From positions 1 through 41,153 of the forward strand of contig JAADDE010000024.1 of assembly GCA_013154085.1 (NCBI GenBank): a stretch of DNA of 41,153 bases, in the 5' to 3' direction. Shown one piece after another: positions 7,548-16,123 of the stretch. The notes below the pieces were generated by a model. The model saw only the letters and a program-made list of their open reading frames with translations. It did no database searches and had not been told where the DNA came from. Made by a program: the position numbers and the translations under genes. Each line of letters begins with the position of its first letter. Position 1 is the stretch's first letter. The DNA is from Thermoproteota archaeon (GTDB lineage: Archaea; Thermoproteota; Thermoprotei_A; Sulfolobales; Ignicoccaceae).

Positions 7548-8894
7548 TTGGAGGGCCTAGCGACGCTCGGCTTGGTGCTTCTGACTGCGAAGGTAGCCGA
7601 AGGCGTAGTGAAGCTAGCCGGCATGCCCAGCCTGCTGGGCCCGCTGGCGGCCGGCGTGCTCTTCGGGAGGATCTTGGAACCCGATGAACTGGCCCCCTTC
7701 GCCACGCTCGGCGGTCTTCTGCTGGTCTTCTTCGCCGGTGCGGAAGACGTGGGCAAGCTCGAGCTGAACAGAAGGATACTCAAGCTCTCTGCCTTGGCCT
7801 ATATCATACCTCTACTGACGGCGCTATCCCTCTTTCCCTCCTTCGAGGGACTGAAGATGGCCATGGTGGCCGCGCTTCCTGGCGTGGGGGTTCTGGCCAA
7901 GCTGATTAAGGAGAGACCGTACTTCGAGGTTACCGAGCTCCTGCTGGCACTGGCGCTGGCCGAGGGCGTCGGCATAGTGTTATACAGCTGGTTCGAGGGC
8001 GGCGTCCTAGAGCTACTGGTGGGTGCACTCATAGCACTGGCATCGCTGAAGCTCGGAGAGCTCGCACTAAAGATCCTCATGAAGCTAGAGGACTACGCCC
8101 ACGGTCCCGGGGTGGTGGCGGGCACGTTCTTGGCCCTCCTAACTCTCTTCATGATAATCCCGGAGAGCTACGGATTTAGTGCAGTAATAATGGCACTGGC
8201 TTTCGGCATTTTGATGAGTGAGTACTTGGAAGAGAGGCCTTGGACTATGAGAAGGCTGAAGTCGCTGAACGACACCCTCCTAGAGCCGCTGTTCTTCTTC
8301 AGCGTCGGTGCCAGCGCCCGCTTCTTCGATCCATTTGCAATCGTAGCGGCTTTGGTAATTACCGCGTCCAAGTTCTTGGCGCTGTACCTAGGCACGAACG
8401 ACATCAAGGCATCTCTGCTCGGGCTGGCAAAGGGCGGGGCAGACAGCGCCCTCCTGCTGGTCTCCGGCCTGCCGCCGTCCCTCTACTCGACGGCGTTCTT
8501 CACGATAGCTCTGGGGGCGTCGATACCTTCCGTGGTCTTCCGCGGAGGAGGCGACGTCCTAAGGCTCTGCTCCCTGCCGCTGGACCCCGCGCGCGTCGAG
8601 GTCCATACTCCAATAGAAGAGGTCGAGAAGCTCTTGGGACCCGAGAGGCCGGCCGTGGTTGTGGTGAGGGGGGAGAGGCCTATAGGCTGGGTCAGCGCCG
8701 CTGAGGTGCTGGCCGCCAAGCCGGGGGTCAGCGTTGACGAAGTTATGAACGAAGGGGTCCCCACGTTTGGATGCAACACCCCCTTATGGAAGCTGTTGGT
8801 TCTCAGAACGGAGCTGGGCGCGCCCGTGGTGGCGGTCGTCGAGGGCGAGAGGTTCCGAGGGGCCTTGTTGCTTCCAAAGCTCGTTAAGCGTTAG
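7548..8894 (+). CDS. CPA2-type cation/proton antiporter-like protein with C-terminal CBS pair
   Basis: 448 residues. About ten to twelve hydrophobic segments (residues 1-345) match the Na+/H+ exchanger fold of CPA2/Kef type. A soluble tail (about 350-448) looks like two degenerate CBS repeats (ERPIGWVSAAEVLA; GERFRGALLLPKL), suggesting nucleotide gating. Oddity: where antiporters carry the ion-binding Asp-Asp or Asn-Asp pair in the crossover helix, this protein has ALAEGVGIV (E139, G140), so conventional sodium/proton exchange is doubtful. The TTG start lies 21 bp after the HAD gene, so the two are probably co-transcribed. Neighbouring TrkA_C and CBS genes support a role in cation balance. 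Confidence 0.75.
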   Translation: MEGLATLGLVLLTAKVAEGVVKLAGMPSLLGPLAAGVLFGRILEPDELAPFATLGGLLLVFFAGAEDVGKLELNRRILKLSALAYIIPLLTALSLFPSFEGLKMAMVAALPGVGVLAKLIKERPYFEVTELLLALALAEGVGIVLYSWFEGGVLELLVGALIALASLKLGELALKILMKLEDYAHGPGVVAGTFLALLTLFMIIPESYGFSAVIMALAFGILMSEYLEERPWTMRRLKSLNDTLLEPLFFFSVGASARFFDPFAIVAALVITASKFLALYLGTNDIKASLLGLAKGGADSALLLVSGLPPSLYSTAFFTIALGASIPSVVFRGGGDVLRLCSLPLDPARVEVHTPIEEVEKLLGPERPAVVVVRGERPIGWVSAAEVLAAKPGVSVDEVMNEGVPTFGCNTPLWKLLVLRTELGAPVVAVVEGERFRGALLLPKLVKR

Positions 8895-8965
8895 AGGGGA
8901 GCACCGGATGGGCGCGCTCATCGTCGAGCCGGGCTTTCGGCTCACTCCGCGCCCGACACCCGGCG

Positions 8966-9262
8966 TCACGCTTGTTGCTGAGCTCTCTGATAAGCTTGAC
9001 GCTTCTTGACCGGACACTCCCCAGCGTGGGGACAGGACCACTTGACTCCGAGCTCGGCCAGCGCGTCCTCCCAGCACTCATGTTGGGACTTGACGTCGCT
9101 CAGCAAGTAGACGCTGTACGGAAGCTCCAGCTCGAACACCTTGTCGGTCATGGGATCGTAGATCTTGGCGTACCTCTTCTGGGCGACGTGATCTATGTGC
9201 TCTAGGAGGAGAACTATGGGGCAGAGCCCCATCTTAAAAGCGTTGAACTTCTTCAAGCTCAC
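8966..9262 (-). CDS. Small unknown protein translationally coupled to rpoB
   Basis: 98 residues from GTG 9262, which overlaps the rpoB stop as GTGA; an internal Met (residue 11, MGLCPIV) is another possible start. The sequence is compact and strand-rich in the middle (VFELELPYSVYLLSD), with a cysteine pair SCPHAGECP near the C-terminus that could bind metal with C14 or C63. There are no membrane helices. The position normally held by rpoA1 in archaeal rpo operons is taken by this gene. Family not recognised; a role connected with RNA polymerase is guilt by association only. Confidence 0.6.
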   Translation of the reverse strand: MSLKKFNAFKMGLCPIVLLLEHIDHVAQKRYAKIYDPMTDKVFELELPYSVYLLSDVKSQHECWEDALAELGVKWSCPHAGECPVKKRQAYQRAQQQA

Positions 9263-12200
9263 ACCCTGCTGAACTTGTCGCCCAGCCTCAGCCTTGCGGC
9301 GATGCCCATGCTGAGGATCTCCTGTACGAGCAACTTGAACGCGTAGCTCAGCTCTACTTGGTACATCTCGCCCCGCTCGCCGTGTATCGGACACACCGGC
9401 TTGCCCTTGTTGGCGTCCCACCATCCGATGTGACCGCACTTAGCGCATATCCATACCTTGGTAGCATCGCTGGACTTCAAGAGCCTCTCTACGAGCAACT
9501 GTGAGGCGCCGTGGGCCACCAGGACGTCCCTCTCCATCTCTCCGAACCTCAGGCCTCCCTTCCTAGTCCTGCCCTCAGTGGGCTGGCGGGTGAGTATCTG
9601 CACCGGCCCTCTTGCTCTGGAGTGTATCTTGTCGCTGACCATGTGGTAGAGCCTCTGGTAGAACACCACGCCGATGAACACTGGCCTCGCTATCATTTCG
9701 CCGGTCCTCCCGTCGAACATCACCTCCGTACCGTCCGGCGGGAAGCCCCTCTGGACCAGCACCTCCCTCAGCCTGTCCAAGGGCTCCTTGTAGAAGGGCG
9801 TGGCGTCGGCCTCTCTGCCTCTGTAAGCGGCCGCCTTCGCCGCTATGCTCTCTATCAGCTGTCCCAAGGTCATTCTCGAGGGGAACGCGTGGGGGTTCAG
9901 TATTATGTCGGGAACCAGCCCGAACTCGCTGTACGGCATGTCGTAGTGGGGCAGCACCATGCCGATTACTCCCTTCTGGCCGTGCCTCGACGCGAACTTG
10001 TCGCCTATCTCCGGAATCCTCAAGCTCCTTACCTTGATTTTCACCGTCTTTATACCGTCGACGTTCTCTGTGAGGATGACAGTATCAACCACCCCCTCCT
10101 CGCCGTGCCTCACGGCAATGGAGGTGTCCCTCCTCCGGGTCTCTATTATGCCCATTTCCTTGTACTCTTCGGTAAAGCGCGGAGGGGATGACTTGCCTAT
10201 GAGCACGTCCCCGCCGACCACATAAGTCTCCGGCTCCACGAGCCCGTCGTCGTCGAGCTTCTCGTATGCCTTCGGCTCCCTCATGCCCACTAGCCTCGCG
10301 TCGGGCTTGGGCTTCTCTATGCGGTCTTCGAGGCCGCCGGGGTACTTCTGCTCCTCCGTCTGGTACAGCCTTATGAAGGTAGCCCTCATGAAGCCTCTGT
10401 CTATGCTTGATTTGTTCATGATTATTGCGTCTTCTATGTTGTAGCCTGTGTAGCTCAGTATGGCCGCTACCGCGTTCTGTCCGGCAGGCCTCTTGTTGTA
10501 GCCTATGATGTCCAAGTGCTTGGTCTGGGCCAAGGGCCTCTCGGGGTAGTGCAAGAGGTACCCTCTGGTATCGGTCCTAAGCATGAAGTTTGCCGCGTAC
10601 AGGCCCAAGGCTTGCTTAGCCATAGCGCTCTGGTAGCTGTTCCTCGGGCTCTGGTTGTGCTCCAAGTAGGGTATTGTTGAAGCCACGACTCCAAAGATTG
10701 CCGGGACCCATATTTCCATGTGGGTGTGCTTCGGAGTTATGTCCTCCGGTTCTATCGCTATCAAGGCGTTCTCTTCCTCATCGGCGTCGAGCATCTCTAC
10801 TATTCCTCTTATGAGGAGGTCCTTGAAGGTCCATTCTCCCTTCCTTATCTTCTCCACGTGCTCGGGCTTGAGCTTGAGCTCGCCGTTCTCGACTACGAAT
10901 ACCGGCCTCAGCACCCTTCCGGGGTCCGTGTTTATGTAGACCTCCTTTATGCTCCCGTCGTCGTTCTCATAGACCCCCACGCCCACCTCGTAGTGCAACT
11001 TGCCTTCGCGCCTCAGCTGCCTCAGCTTCTTGGCCAGCTCCTCCGCGTCGCGGTAGTAGCCGACGGGCCTCCCGTTCAAGAACACCCTCGCGCCCTCTAT
11101 CGCCTCCTCCGGCACCGGCTCGTCGTTCATTATTTTCTGCAAGACGTCCTCTACTTTGATTACTCCTAAGTCCCATAGAACTTTCTCCACTTCCTCTTCC
11201 GGAACTCCCACGGATATGTAGGCAGACATGGCTAGGTTCTTCACGAGGCCTATGTTGGGGCCCTCGGGGGTCTCGAAGGGACATATCCTTCCCCACTGGG
11301 TCATGTGTAGCTCTCTCGCCTCGTAGTGAGGCTGGCTCCTCGCCAAGGGCGAGACGACCCTTCTCAAATGAGACAGCGTGCTGAGCCAGTTGGTGCGGTC
11401 CAGCAACTGGGACACGCCGGTCCGGTTGCCAACCCAGTTGCCCGTGGCCAAGGCCTGCCTTACCTTATCGGTCAAGTAGTTGGAGCGTATGAGTATCCTA
11501 AGCTTCAGCCTTTCCTCTCCTTTCAGTACGGATCTCTCGAGCTGGTAGCCTATGTCCTTCACCAAGCCCCTTAGGTGAGTGCGGAATAGGGCCGCCAGCA
11601 GGTCTCCGGCGAGCTTGAGCCTTCTGTTTGCATAGTGGTCCTTATCGTCCACCTCCCTCTTTTCGAGGTACACCTCCAGCAGCTTCCTTGCCATGTGGGC
11701 CATGAATATTGCCTTCTTTATCCTGTCCTCGGGCCTCCTGCCCAAGTGCGGCAACAAGTTGTTGTCCAGGAGTTGCTGGGCCCTCTCGATCCTCTTCTCC
11801 CTGGGCAGGCCTATTGCAACCCTCGAGCCGATGAAGTCCAGAGCGTCCTCCACCGTGGCGACGGACGAAGCCTGCTCCAAGCTCGGGAGGAGCTCTTGTT
11901 GCACCTCTGGATCGAAGCTCACCAACGAGGTTATGTCCTTGTCTGACTCTATTCCGAGGGCCCTGATGAGGACTATGAGGGGCACCTTCCCCGGAAGCGG
12001 GGGGAAGATCGTGTGCAGGGTGCCGTCCTTCTGCCTCTCGACGATCACTTGGACGCGGTAGCCTAGGGTGGTAGAGAGCACCTTGGCGGTATGCGTGACG
12101 GTGCTCTGGGGGCCTCCCTTGTCAACTAAGACCTTGTTGAGCGCAAGGTCTTCTTGCGTTACTATTACCCTCTCGCTACCATCGACGATGAAGTATCCTC

Positions 12201-12657
12201 CGGGATCCCTCGGGTCCTCGCCCTGCTCGACCAACTCCTCGGGGGAGAGCTTCGAGAGGGGGTCTAGGACCGATCTCACCATTACAGGCATCATTCCTAT
12301 TTCTACCCAGCCCTCGTCCCTGATCTCTCCCTTAGGGTTCTTGAGCCTCATGTATACGAATATCGGGGCGGCGTACGTGAGGTCCCTTATTCTGCACTCA
12401 GTGGGCGTTACGGTCACCGTGTCGCCGCTGCTCTCCCTTACTATCGGCTCCCCGTACCTAACTTTGATGAACTCTATCTTGTAGCCGCTCTCCAGCGGCT
12501 CGACCTCGCCGAGCTCCTCGATGAGCTTCTGCATGGTTTCTGTGACAAACTTGTTGTAGGACTCCAGTTGCTGGCTTACCAGACCTCTCTCCTTGAAGTA
12601 GGACTTCATTATAGTCCAGCGCTCTTCCGGAGTAGGGAACGCGGACATCGGACTCAC
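9259..12657 (-). CDS. rpoB: DNA-directed RNA polymerase subunit B (Rpo2)
   Basis: 1132 residues, the undivided second-largest RNA polymerase subunit, forming one side of the active-site cleft. Visible landmarks: the fork/lobe region with CPFETPEGPNIGLV, the GYNIEDAIIMNKSS active-centre segment, the FASRHGQKGVIG hybrid-binding segment, and the C-terminal zinc site CAKCGHIGWW with a second CPIHGE part. Length and lack of a B'/B'' split are typical for Crenarchaeota. The GTG start at 12657 overlaps the rpoH stop as GTGA, which fixes the start; the frame could also begin at the ATG three codons on. A small gene overlaps its stop the same way. Confidence 0.97.
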   Translation of the reverse strand: MSPMSAFPTPEERWTIMKSYFKERGLVSQQLESYNKFVTETMQKLIEELGEVEPLESGYKIEFIKVRYGEPIVRESSGDTVTVTPTECRIRDLTYAAPIFVYMRLKNPKGEIRDEGWVEIGMMPVMVRSVLDPLSKLSPEELVEQGEDPRDPGGYFIVDGSERVIVTQEDLALNKVLVDKGGPQSTVTHTAKVLSTTLGYRVQVIVERQKDGTLHTIFPPLPGKVPLIVLIRALGIESDKDITSLVSFDPEVQQELLPSLEQASSVATVEDALDFIGSRVAIGLPREKRIERAQQLLDNNLLPHLGRRPEDRIKKAIFMAHMARKLLEVYLEKREVDDKDHYANRRLKLAGDLLAALFRTHLRGLVKDIGYQLERSVLKGEERLKLRILIRSNYLTDKVRQALATGNWVGNRTGVSQLLDRTNWLSTLSHLRRVVSPLARSQPHYEARELHMTQWGRICPFETPEGPNIGLVKNLAMSAYISVGVPEEEVEKVLWDLGVIKVEDVLQKIMNDEPVPEEAIEGARVFLNGRPVGYYRDAEELAKKLRQLRREGKLHYEVGVGVYENDDGSIKEVYINTDPGRVLRPVFVVENGELKLKPEHVEKIRKGEWTFKDLLIRGIVEMLDADEEENALIAIEPEDITPKHTHMEIWVPAIFGVVASTIPYLEHNQSPRNSYQSAMAKQALGLYAANFMLRTDTRGYLLHYPERPLAQTKHLDIIGYNKRPAGQNAVAAILSYTGYNIEDAIIMNKSSIDRGFMRATFIRLYQTEEQKYPGGLEDRIEKPKPDARLVGMREPKAYEKLDDDGLVEPETYVVGGDVLIGKSSPPRFTEEYKEMGIIETRRRDTSIAVRHGEEGVVDTVILTENVDGIKTVKIKVRSLRIPEIGDKFASRHGQKGVIGMVLPHYDMPYSEFGLVPDIILNPHAFPSRMTLGQLIESIAAKAAAYRGREADATPFYKEPLDRLREVLVQRGFPPDGTEVMFDGRTGEMIARPVFIGVVFYQRLYHMVSDKIHSRARGPVQILTRQPTEGRTRKGGLRFGEMERDVLVAHGASQLLVERLLKSSDATKVWICAKCGHIGWWDANKGKPVCPIHGERGEMYQVELSYAFKLLVQEILSMGIAARLRLGDKFSRV

Positions 12658-12908
12658 CCACCGACTACGTACCTAAACGTGACGACCTCCTCGGCCTTCT
12701 CACTCTTCCTAATAATCTTGACTATGTCGCCCGGCTTTAAATCGAGCTCCCTAGCGACGGGGTCGCTTGCCTTCATGAGCGGCAACTGGTCCACCTTGAG
12801 CCCCCACTTCCTCAGCTCCTCCACCGCCTCCTCGGGGCTCAGCTTGATGTGTTTGGGGACCAAGACGTGATCCAGCACACTAAACTTCTTCGACTTTTTG
12901 CCGGCCAT
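12654..12908 (-). CDS. rpoH: DNA-directed RNA polymerase subunit H (Rpo5)
   Basis: 84 residues, archaeal homologue of the C-terminal part of eukaryotic Rpb5. Family features: VLDHVLVPKH near the N-terminus, LSPEEAVEEL, LPLMKASDPVAREL and the GDIVKIIRKSE strand before the conserved FRYVV end. It assembles at the jaw of RNA polymerase. ATG start; a TATA-like stretch (minus-strand TATTTTTAC, about 12938-12946) lies about 26 bp before the predicted transcript start. It leads the rpoH-rpoB-small gene operon through a 4-bp GTGA overlap. Confidence 0.96.
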   Translation of the reverse strand: MAGKKSKKFSVLDHVLVPKHIKLSPEEAVEELRKWGLKVDQLPLMKASDPVARELDLKPGDIVKIIRKSEKAEEVVTFRYVVGG

Positions 12909-12935
12909 GTCGGGCCCCCTCGACCTCCCAAAGGG

Positions 12936-12982
12936 GGTAAAAATACAGACAACGCATGTACGGCGAAAACTGCTAATATAGG
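12936..12982. promoter_or_regulatory. Back-to-back TATA boxes for rpoH and DUF58 gene
   Basis: The 100-bp divergent gap holds a minus-strand TATA-like box (TATTTTTAC, about 12938-12946), suitably placed for rpoH (start 12908), and a plus-strand TAATATA (12974-12980), suitably placed for the TTG at 13009. Both predict leaders of about ten bases or less. This is pattern reading only. Confidence 0.45.
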
Positions 12983-13008
12983 GCTCCCCGCTGTCGGCGC
13001 GAGCCGAG

Positions 13009-13974
13009 TTGAGAGCCTACGTGGAGTGTGGACCCAACGAGGGCTGGAGGAAGGCCGTCTTAGCTTCAGCTCTCGGCACAGCCTTGGCGCTGTCCCTCTC
13101 CCCTTGGCTCGAGGCAGTTCTGGCCCCGGCCTCAGCTCTGTTCGCGGCGTCGTTCCAAGCCCTAGCGTGTAATAAGAGGGTGGAGGTCGAGGTGACGAGA
13201 GAGGTAATAGTTAAGGCAGATAAGGCCGTGGTTACATTAAGGACCAGCAAGGGCAAGGTGAAGGACTTCCCCAGCGCCCCTCCAGTGTCCGGCGAGCCGG
13301 CCGGCGAGGGCGAGGTCACCTACGTGGTTGACTTGGAGGAGAGCCCCTTTGTGTTCTGGCCGGGGGCGCTGGTGGAGCTGGACGACGGCGCATGCTCATG
13401 CAAGGGATTTGTGGAGCTGAGGTCCTTCGCCTCCATGTGGAGGCTCGAGGCGCTGGGCTTGGGCGAACCGGTGGAGGTTGAGGGAGGATTTATGGCGGTT
13501 CCGGAAGTGGAGGGGGCCAGAGAGTATAGGCCCGGAGATGAGCCTCGGCTCATTATTTGGAAAACCTTGTACAAGCCTGGCGGACCGAAGGTAAAGGAGC
13601 TCAAGAGGGTCACGGAGGTAATCGGTCTTAGGAAGGGAATAAGGACGTTCTCGGTAGACCTCGGGCCTTGGGGCGAGAACCCGTGCTTCGCCGAGCTGGG
13701 CAAGAGCTTGGTCGAATATCTCCGGAGCTTAGGGCTCAAGGAGGTTAAAGGGAAAGCCAGCGTGGCCGTCTTGGGTCCGGGCGGAAGGGCCGAGGGCGAC
13801 CTCTACTTGCTCCTCAACCCGGTCGCGTGCATACCGAGCGTCGAGGGCTTGGAGGCGCTGGAGCTGGTTAGGGAGAGGGTCCTCACCGAGTTCTTGGAGG
13901 CTGAAAAGCGGCTCCGCGGGATGGGCGAGGTGAGGGCGGTCCCGTGGAGCGTCCCCCCGCGGCATACGCTGTAG
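13009..13974 (+). CDS. DUF58-family protein
   Basis: 321 residues. Two hydrophobic segments at the N-terminus (about 16-33 and 36-52) anchor it, followed by a cysteine-bearing beta-rich region and the DUF58 hallmark YRPGDEPRLIIWK (173-185). The C-terminal part resembles a von Willebrand A-like fold. DUF58 proteins usually accompany MoxR AAA ATPases and transglutaminase-like proteins and are thought to help assemble or mature complexes; here no MoxR is adjacent. It overlaps the following membrane-protein gene by 31 bp, so the two are likely translated together. TTG start, placed about 30 bp after a TATA-like box. Confidence 0.7.
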   Translation: MRAYVECGPNEGWRKAVLASALGTALALSLSPWLEAVLAPASALFAASFQALACNKRVEVEVTREVIVKADKAVVTLRTSKGKVKDFPSAPPVSGEPAGEGEVTYVVDLEESPFVFWPGALVELDDGACSCKGFVELRSFASMWRLEALGLGEPVEVEGGFMAVPEVEGAREYRPGDEPRLIIWKTLYKPGGPKVKELKRVTEVIGLRKGIRTFSVDLGPWGENPCFAELGKSLVEYLRSLGLKEVKGKASVAVLGPGGRAEGDLYLLLNPVACIPSVEGLEALELVRERVLTEFLEAEKRLRGMGEVRAVPWSVPPRHTL

Positions 13975-14549
13975 CGTCCTTAGCGCTACTCTACCTTGAC
14001 CCGGAAGTCGCTGCAGTAGTGATTCCGTCATCCATAATCATCGGCTCGCTTCTCGTGAAGAGGTTCCCGTGGCCGAGCGCCCTTGGGGCCGCGCTGATCG
14101 GGGCCGTCGGCGCCTACACCTATCCCGTACTCTCACTGATATCATTTATGGCCGTGCTCTATGCAGACCCAGCGCTGTCCTTCGCCCCCCTTCCCTTCGC
14201 CGTACTCGCCGCCGCCGGCGTGCCGGCCGTGAGCCCCTTGCTCGGCGGCTACCCGAGCAGCGTTCGAGCCGGAGTGCCGGCTTGGCTCGTGCCGGCTTTG
14301 AGCTTACCGCAGTGCTTGAGCTTAGGGGGAAGCGCCTCGTTGCTCGGCTACGCGCTCGGGTCGCTGATCGCGCCGCTCTTGGACGTGCTGGGCTCGTTCT
14401 GTCCAAACAGGCCGATGATAAAGCTGAGCACGCCGATATTCATAGGAATAGGGGCCGGAATAATGATAAATGTTGTAAGGGTTAGGGTCAGGCTGGCCTC
14501 GGGGATAAGGCTCAAGCTAAGAGCGCTGCGCAGAGGTCGCGCATACTGA
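13944..14549 (+). CDS. Polytopic membrane protein, unknown
   Basis: 201 residues with about five or six hydrophobic helices and a basic cytoplasmic tail (RVRVRLASGIRLKLRALRRGR). No family signature is recognised. GTG start inside the end of the DUF58 gene, 31 bp overlap, suggesting an operon pair; in other genomes DUF58 genes also travel with small membrane proteins. Its 3' end overlaps the convergent two-CBS gene by 38 bp. Confidence 0.6.
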   Translation: MERPPAAYAVASLALLYLDPEVAAVVIPSSIIIGSLLVKRFPWPSALGAALIGAVGAYTYPVLSLISFMAVLYADPALSFAPLPFAVLAAAGVPAVSPLLGGYPSSVRAGVPAWLVPALSLPQCLSLGGSASLLGYALGSLIAPLLDVLGSFCPNRPMIKLSTPIFIGIGAGIMINVVRVRVRLASGIRLKLRALRRGRAY

Positions 14550-14907
14550 TGAGTCCTACGACCTTTTCCCCGTCGACCACGACCAAGTGTCTGATCCCGT
14601 TTGTTATCATTATTTTCAGTGCCTCCTCTATGGGGGTGTCCGGTGTGACGGTTATTACGTCCCTCCACGGCGTCATGTAGAACTTCACCTTGGCTCTGTT
14701 CGGATCCGCGCCCAAGGCCAGAGCCGCTATGACGTCCCTCTCCGTGAGGATGCCGGCTGCCCTCGTCTTGTCGCCCTCTTGGCGCGTTACCAGCAATGCC
14801 CCTATGCCGTTCTCGTGCATCAGCTCCACCGCCTCACCTATGGTGGCGTCCTCATCGATAGTTATTATCATCCTTTCCCTACCGAAGTACTTCTCTATAG
14901 ACCTCAT
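14512..14907 (-). CDS. Two-CBS-domain protein
   Basis: 131 residues, one Bateman module: CBS1 (about 12-68, AAGILTERDVI) and CBS2 (about 78-131, VVGLISMRDLC). It is a minimal adenine-nucleotide sensor with no fused output domain, so it must act on a partner protein. ATG start. It converges on the membrane-protein gene, overlapping 38 bp. Third independent CBS protein in this window; it is not linked by operon to the others. Confidence 0.85.
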   Translation of the reverse strand: MRSIEKYFGRERMIITIDEDATIGEAVELMHENGIGALLVTRQEGDKTRAAGILTERDVIAALALGADPNRAKVKFYMTPWRDVITVTPDTPIEEALKIMITNGIRHLVVVDGEKVVGLISMRDLCAALLA

Positions 14908-15001
14908 GGTGCCTTACCGTGAGGGGGTCGTGAAGGACGTTTTTAGGTTACCCCGGCTCACGGAATAATACTCCGCGCGCGCGCCACGCCCGGGAACCCG
15001 G

Positions 15002-15160
15002 ATGAACACGACCGCCTTGAACATAACGTCCATCAAAATCTGCGCTGCAGACTTCCAGCTGTTCGTGGCCATGTCTATAGCCGTGTCGGCCGCCGCAGTG
15101 CTGGGGGTCGGCATCGGGCTCTACCTATGCCGAAGGTCTCTGAGGGTGAGGGAGGGTTGA
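15002..15160 (+). CDS. Small single-pass membrane protein
   Basis: 52-residue frame, ATG start, MNTTALNITS onward. One clear hydrophobic helix (about residues 20-43, FVAMSIAVSAAAVLGVGIGL) is followed by a basic tail (CRRSLRVREG), giving N-out/C-in topology. Its TGA stop overlaps the likely TTG start of diphthine synthase as TTGA, the same coupling style used elsewhere in the window, which is the main reason to believe it is real. No family recognised. Confidence 0.5.
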   Translation: MNTTALNITSIKICAADFQLFVAMSIAVSAAAVLGVGIGLYLCRRSLRVREG

Positions 15161-15879
15161 GCTTCGTCCTGGCCGGAGCGGGGCTTAGGTGCGAGCACGT
15201 CCACGGGCTCCTCAGGAGGGAGCTGGAGCGGGCGGAGGAGGTCTGGGCTGACGTCTACACCAGCCCCTTCCAAGGGGGTCTCGTGGAGTGCTTGAAGAAG
15301 TTCAGGGAAGACGTTAAGGAGGCCACGAGGGAGGTGCTGGAAGGGAGGTTTCCGCTCTCGCCCAACACCTTGCTCGTGGTGCCCGGAGACCCGCTGGCCG
15401 CCACCACGCACGCTTCATTGTTGCTGGAGGCTAAGAAGAAAGGGCTGAAAACTAAGATTATTTCAAACGTATCGTCGCTCCAAGCGGCACGCACGAAGAG
15501 CGGCCTTTCGCAGTACCGCTTCGGTCGCGTGGTGACGCTCATGTACCCCAGGGACGGGATAGACTTCACAGAGTCGGTGTACTTAGCTCTAAAGGATAAC
15601 GACGAACTTAATTTGCACACAATAGTGCTGCTCGAGACCGGCTACGGAAGGAGCATGACCGTGCCGGAGGCCGCAGAGCTCTTGTGCAAGTATGAGGACC
15701 TCTGCGGGCGCACGGCAATAGCAATGGCGAGGCTCTGCTGGGACGACGAGCTGATAGTGGCATCGAAATTGAAGGACTTCGTCGAGGTGGACTTGGGCCC
15801 CCCGCCCCACCTGCTGGTCTTCCCCTCCCCCAAGCTACATCCAATAGAGGAGGAACTCTTGCAGACGCTTATGCGCTGA
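15157..15879 (+). CDS. dph5: Diphthine synthase
   Basis: SAM-dependent methyltransferase that methylates the modified histidine of aEF2 during diphthamide synthesis. Class III methyltransferase fold: N-terminal FVLAGAGL loop, ADVYTSPF, the SAM-pocket segment GDPLAATTHASLL, then the conserved SAVGITGL-type region, here SSLQAARTKSGLSQYRFG, and DLGPPPHLLVFP near the end. The TTG at 15157 is preferred because family members begin right at this strand and it overlaps the preceding stop; ATG 15127 would add ten poorly conserved residues. 240 residues, slightly shorter than the usual 250-265. Confidence 0.85.
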   Translation: MSFVLAGAGLRCEHVHGLLRRELERAEEVWADVYTSPFQGGLVECLKKFREDVKEATREVLEGRFPLSPNTLLVVPGDPLAATTHASLLLEAKKKGLKTKIISNVSSLQAARTKSGLSQYRFGRVVTLMYPRDGIDFTESVYLALKDNDELNLHTIVLLETGYGRSMTVPEAAELLCKYEDLCGRTAIAMARLCWDDELIVASKLKDFVEVDLGPPPHLLVFPSPKLHPIEEELLQTLMR

Positions 15880-15903
15880 TACTGGCGGAGTACCTCTACC
15901 CCC

Positions 15904-15943
15904 TATTTAAGTCAAACGCGCTACTAGGTACTTACCGGGTGAG
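15904..15943 (+). promoter_or_regulatory. TATA box and ribosome site of RHH gene
   Basis: TATTTAA at 15904-15910 lies about 37 bp before the ATG at 15944, predicting a leader of about ten bases that contains GGGTGAG (15937-15943) directly before the start. Confidence 0.45.
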
Positions 15944-16123
15944 ATGATGAGGTTGGTAACTGTAAAGATGCCGGAAGCTTACGTGGAGGCTATAGATGAG
16001 CTCGTGAGGAGGGGGAGGTTCACGTCCCGCTCTGAGGCGATAAGGGTAGCCATAAGGGAGCTTTTGAGGAGGGAGCTGTGGATCAGGGAAATGGACGAAG
16101 AGGAGGATGAGCTCAGCGAGTGA
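15944..16123 (+). CDS. Ribbon-helix-helix (CopG-type) DNA-binding protein
   Basis: 59 residues (58 if the second ATG at 15947 is used). The strand [17 protein letters not shown], a helix, the turn [19 protein letters not shown] and a final helix with acidic tail form the classical RHH dimer that reads DNA through its beta ribbon. It has its own promoter and is monocistronic; its 3' end overlaps proC on the other strand by 11 bp. No toxin gene is adjacent, so a transcription regulator is likelier than an antitoxin. Targets unknown. Confidence 0.8.
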   Translation: MMRLVTVKMPEAYVEAIDELVRRGRFTSRSEAIRVAIRELLRRELWIREMDEEEDELSE

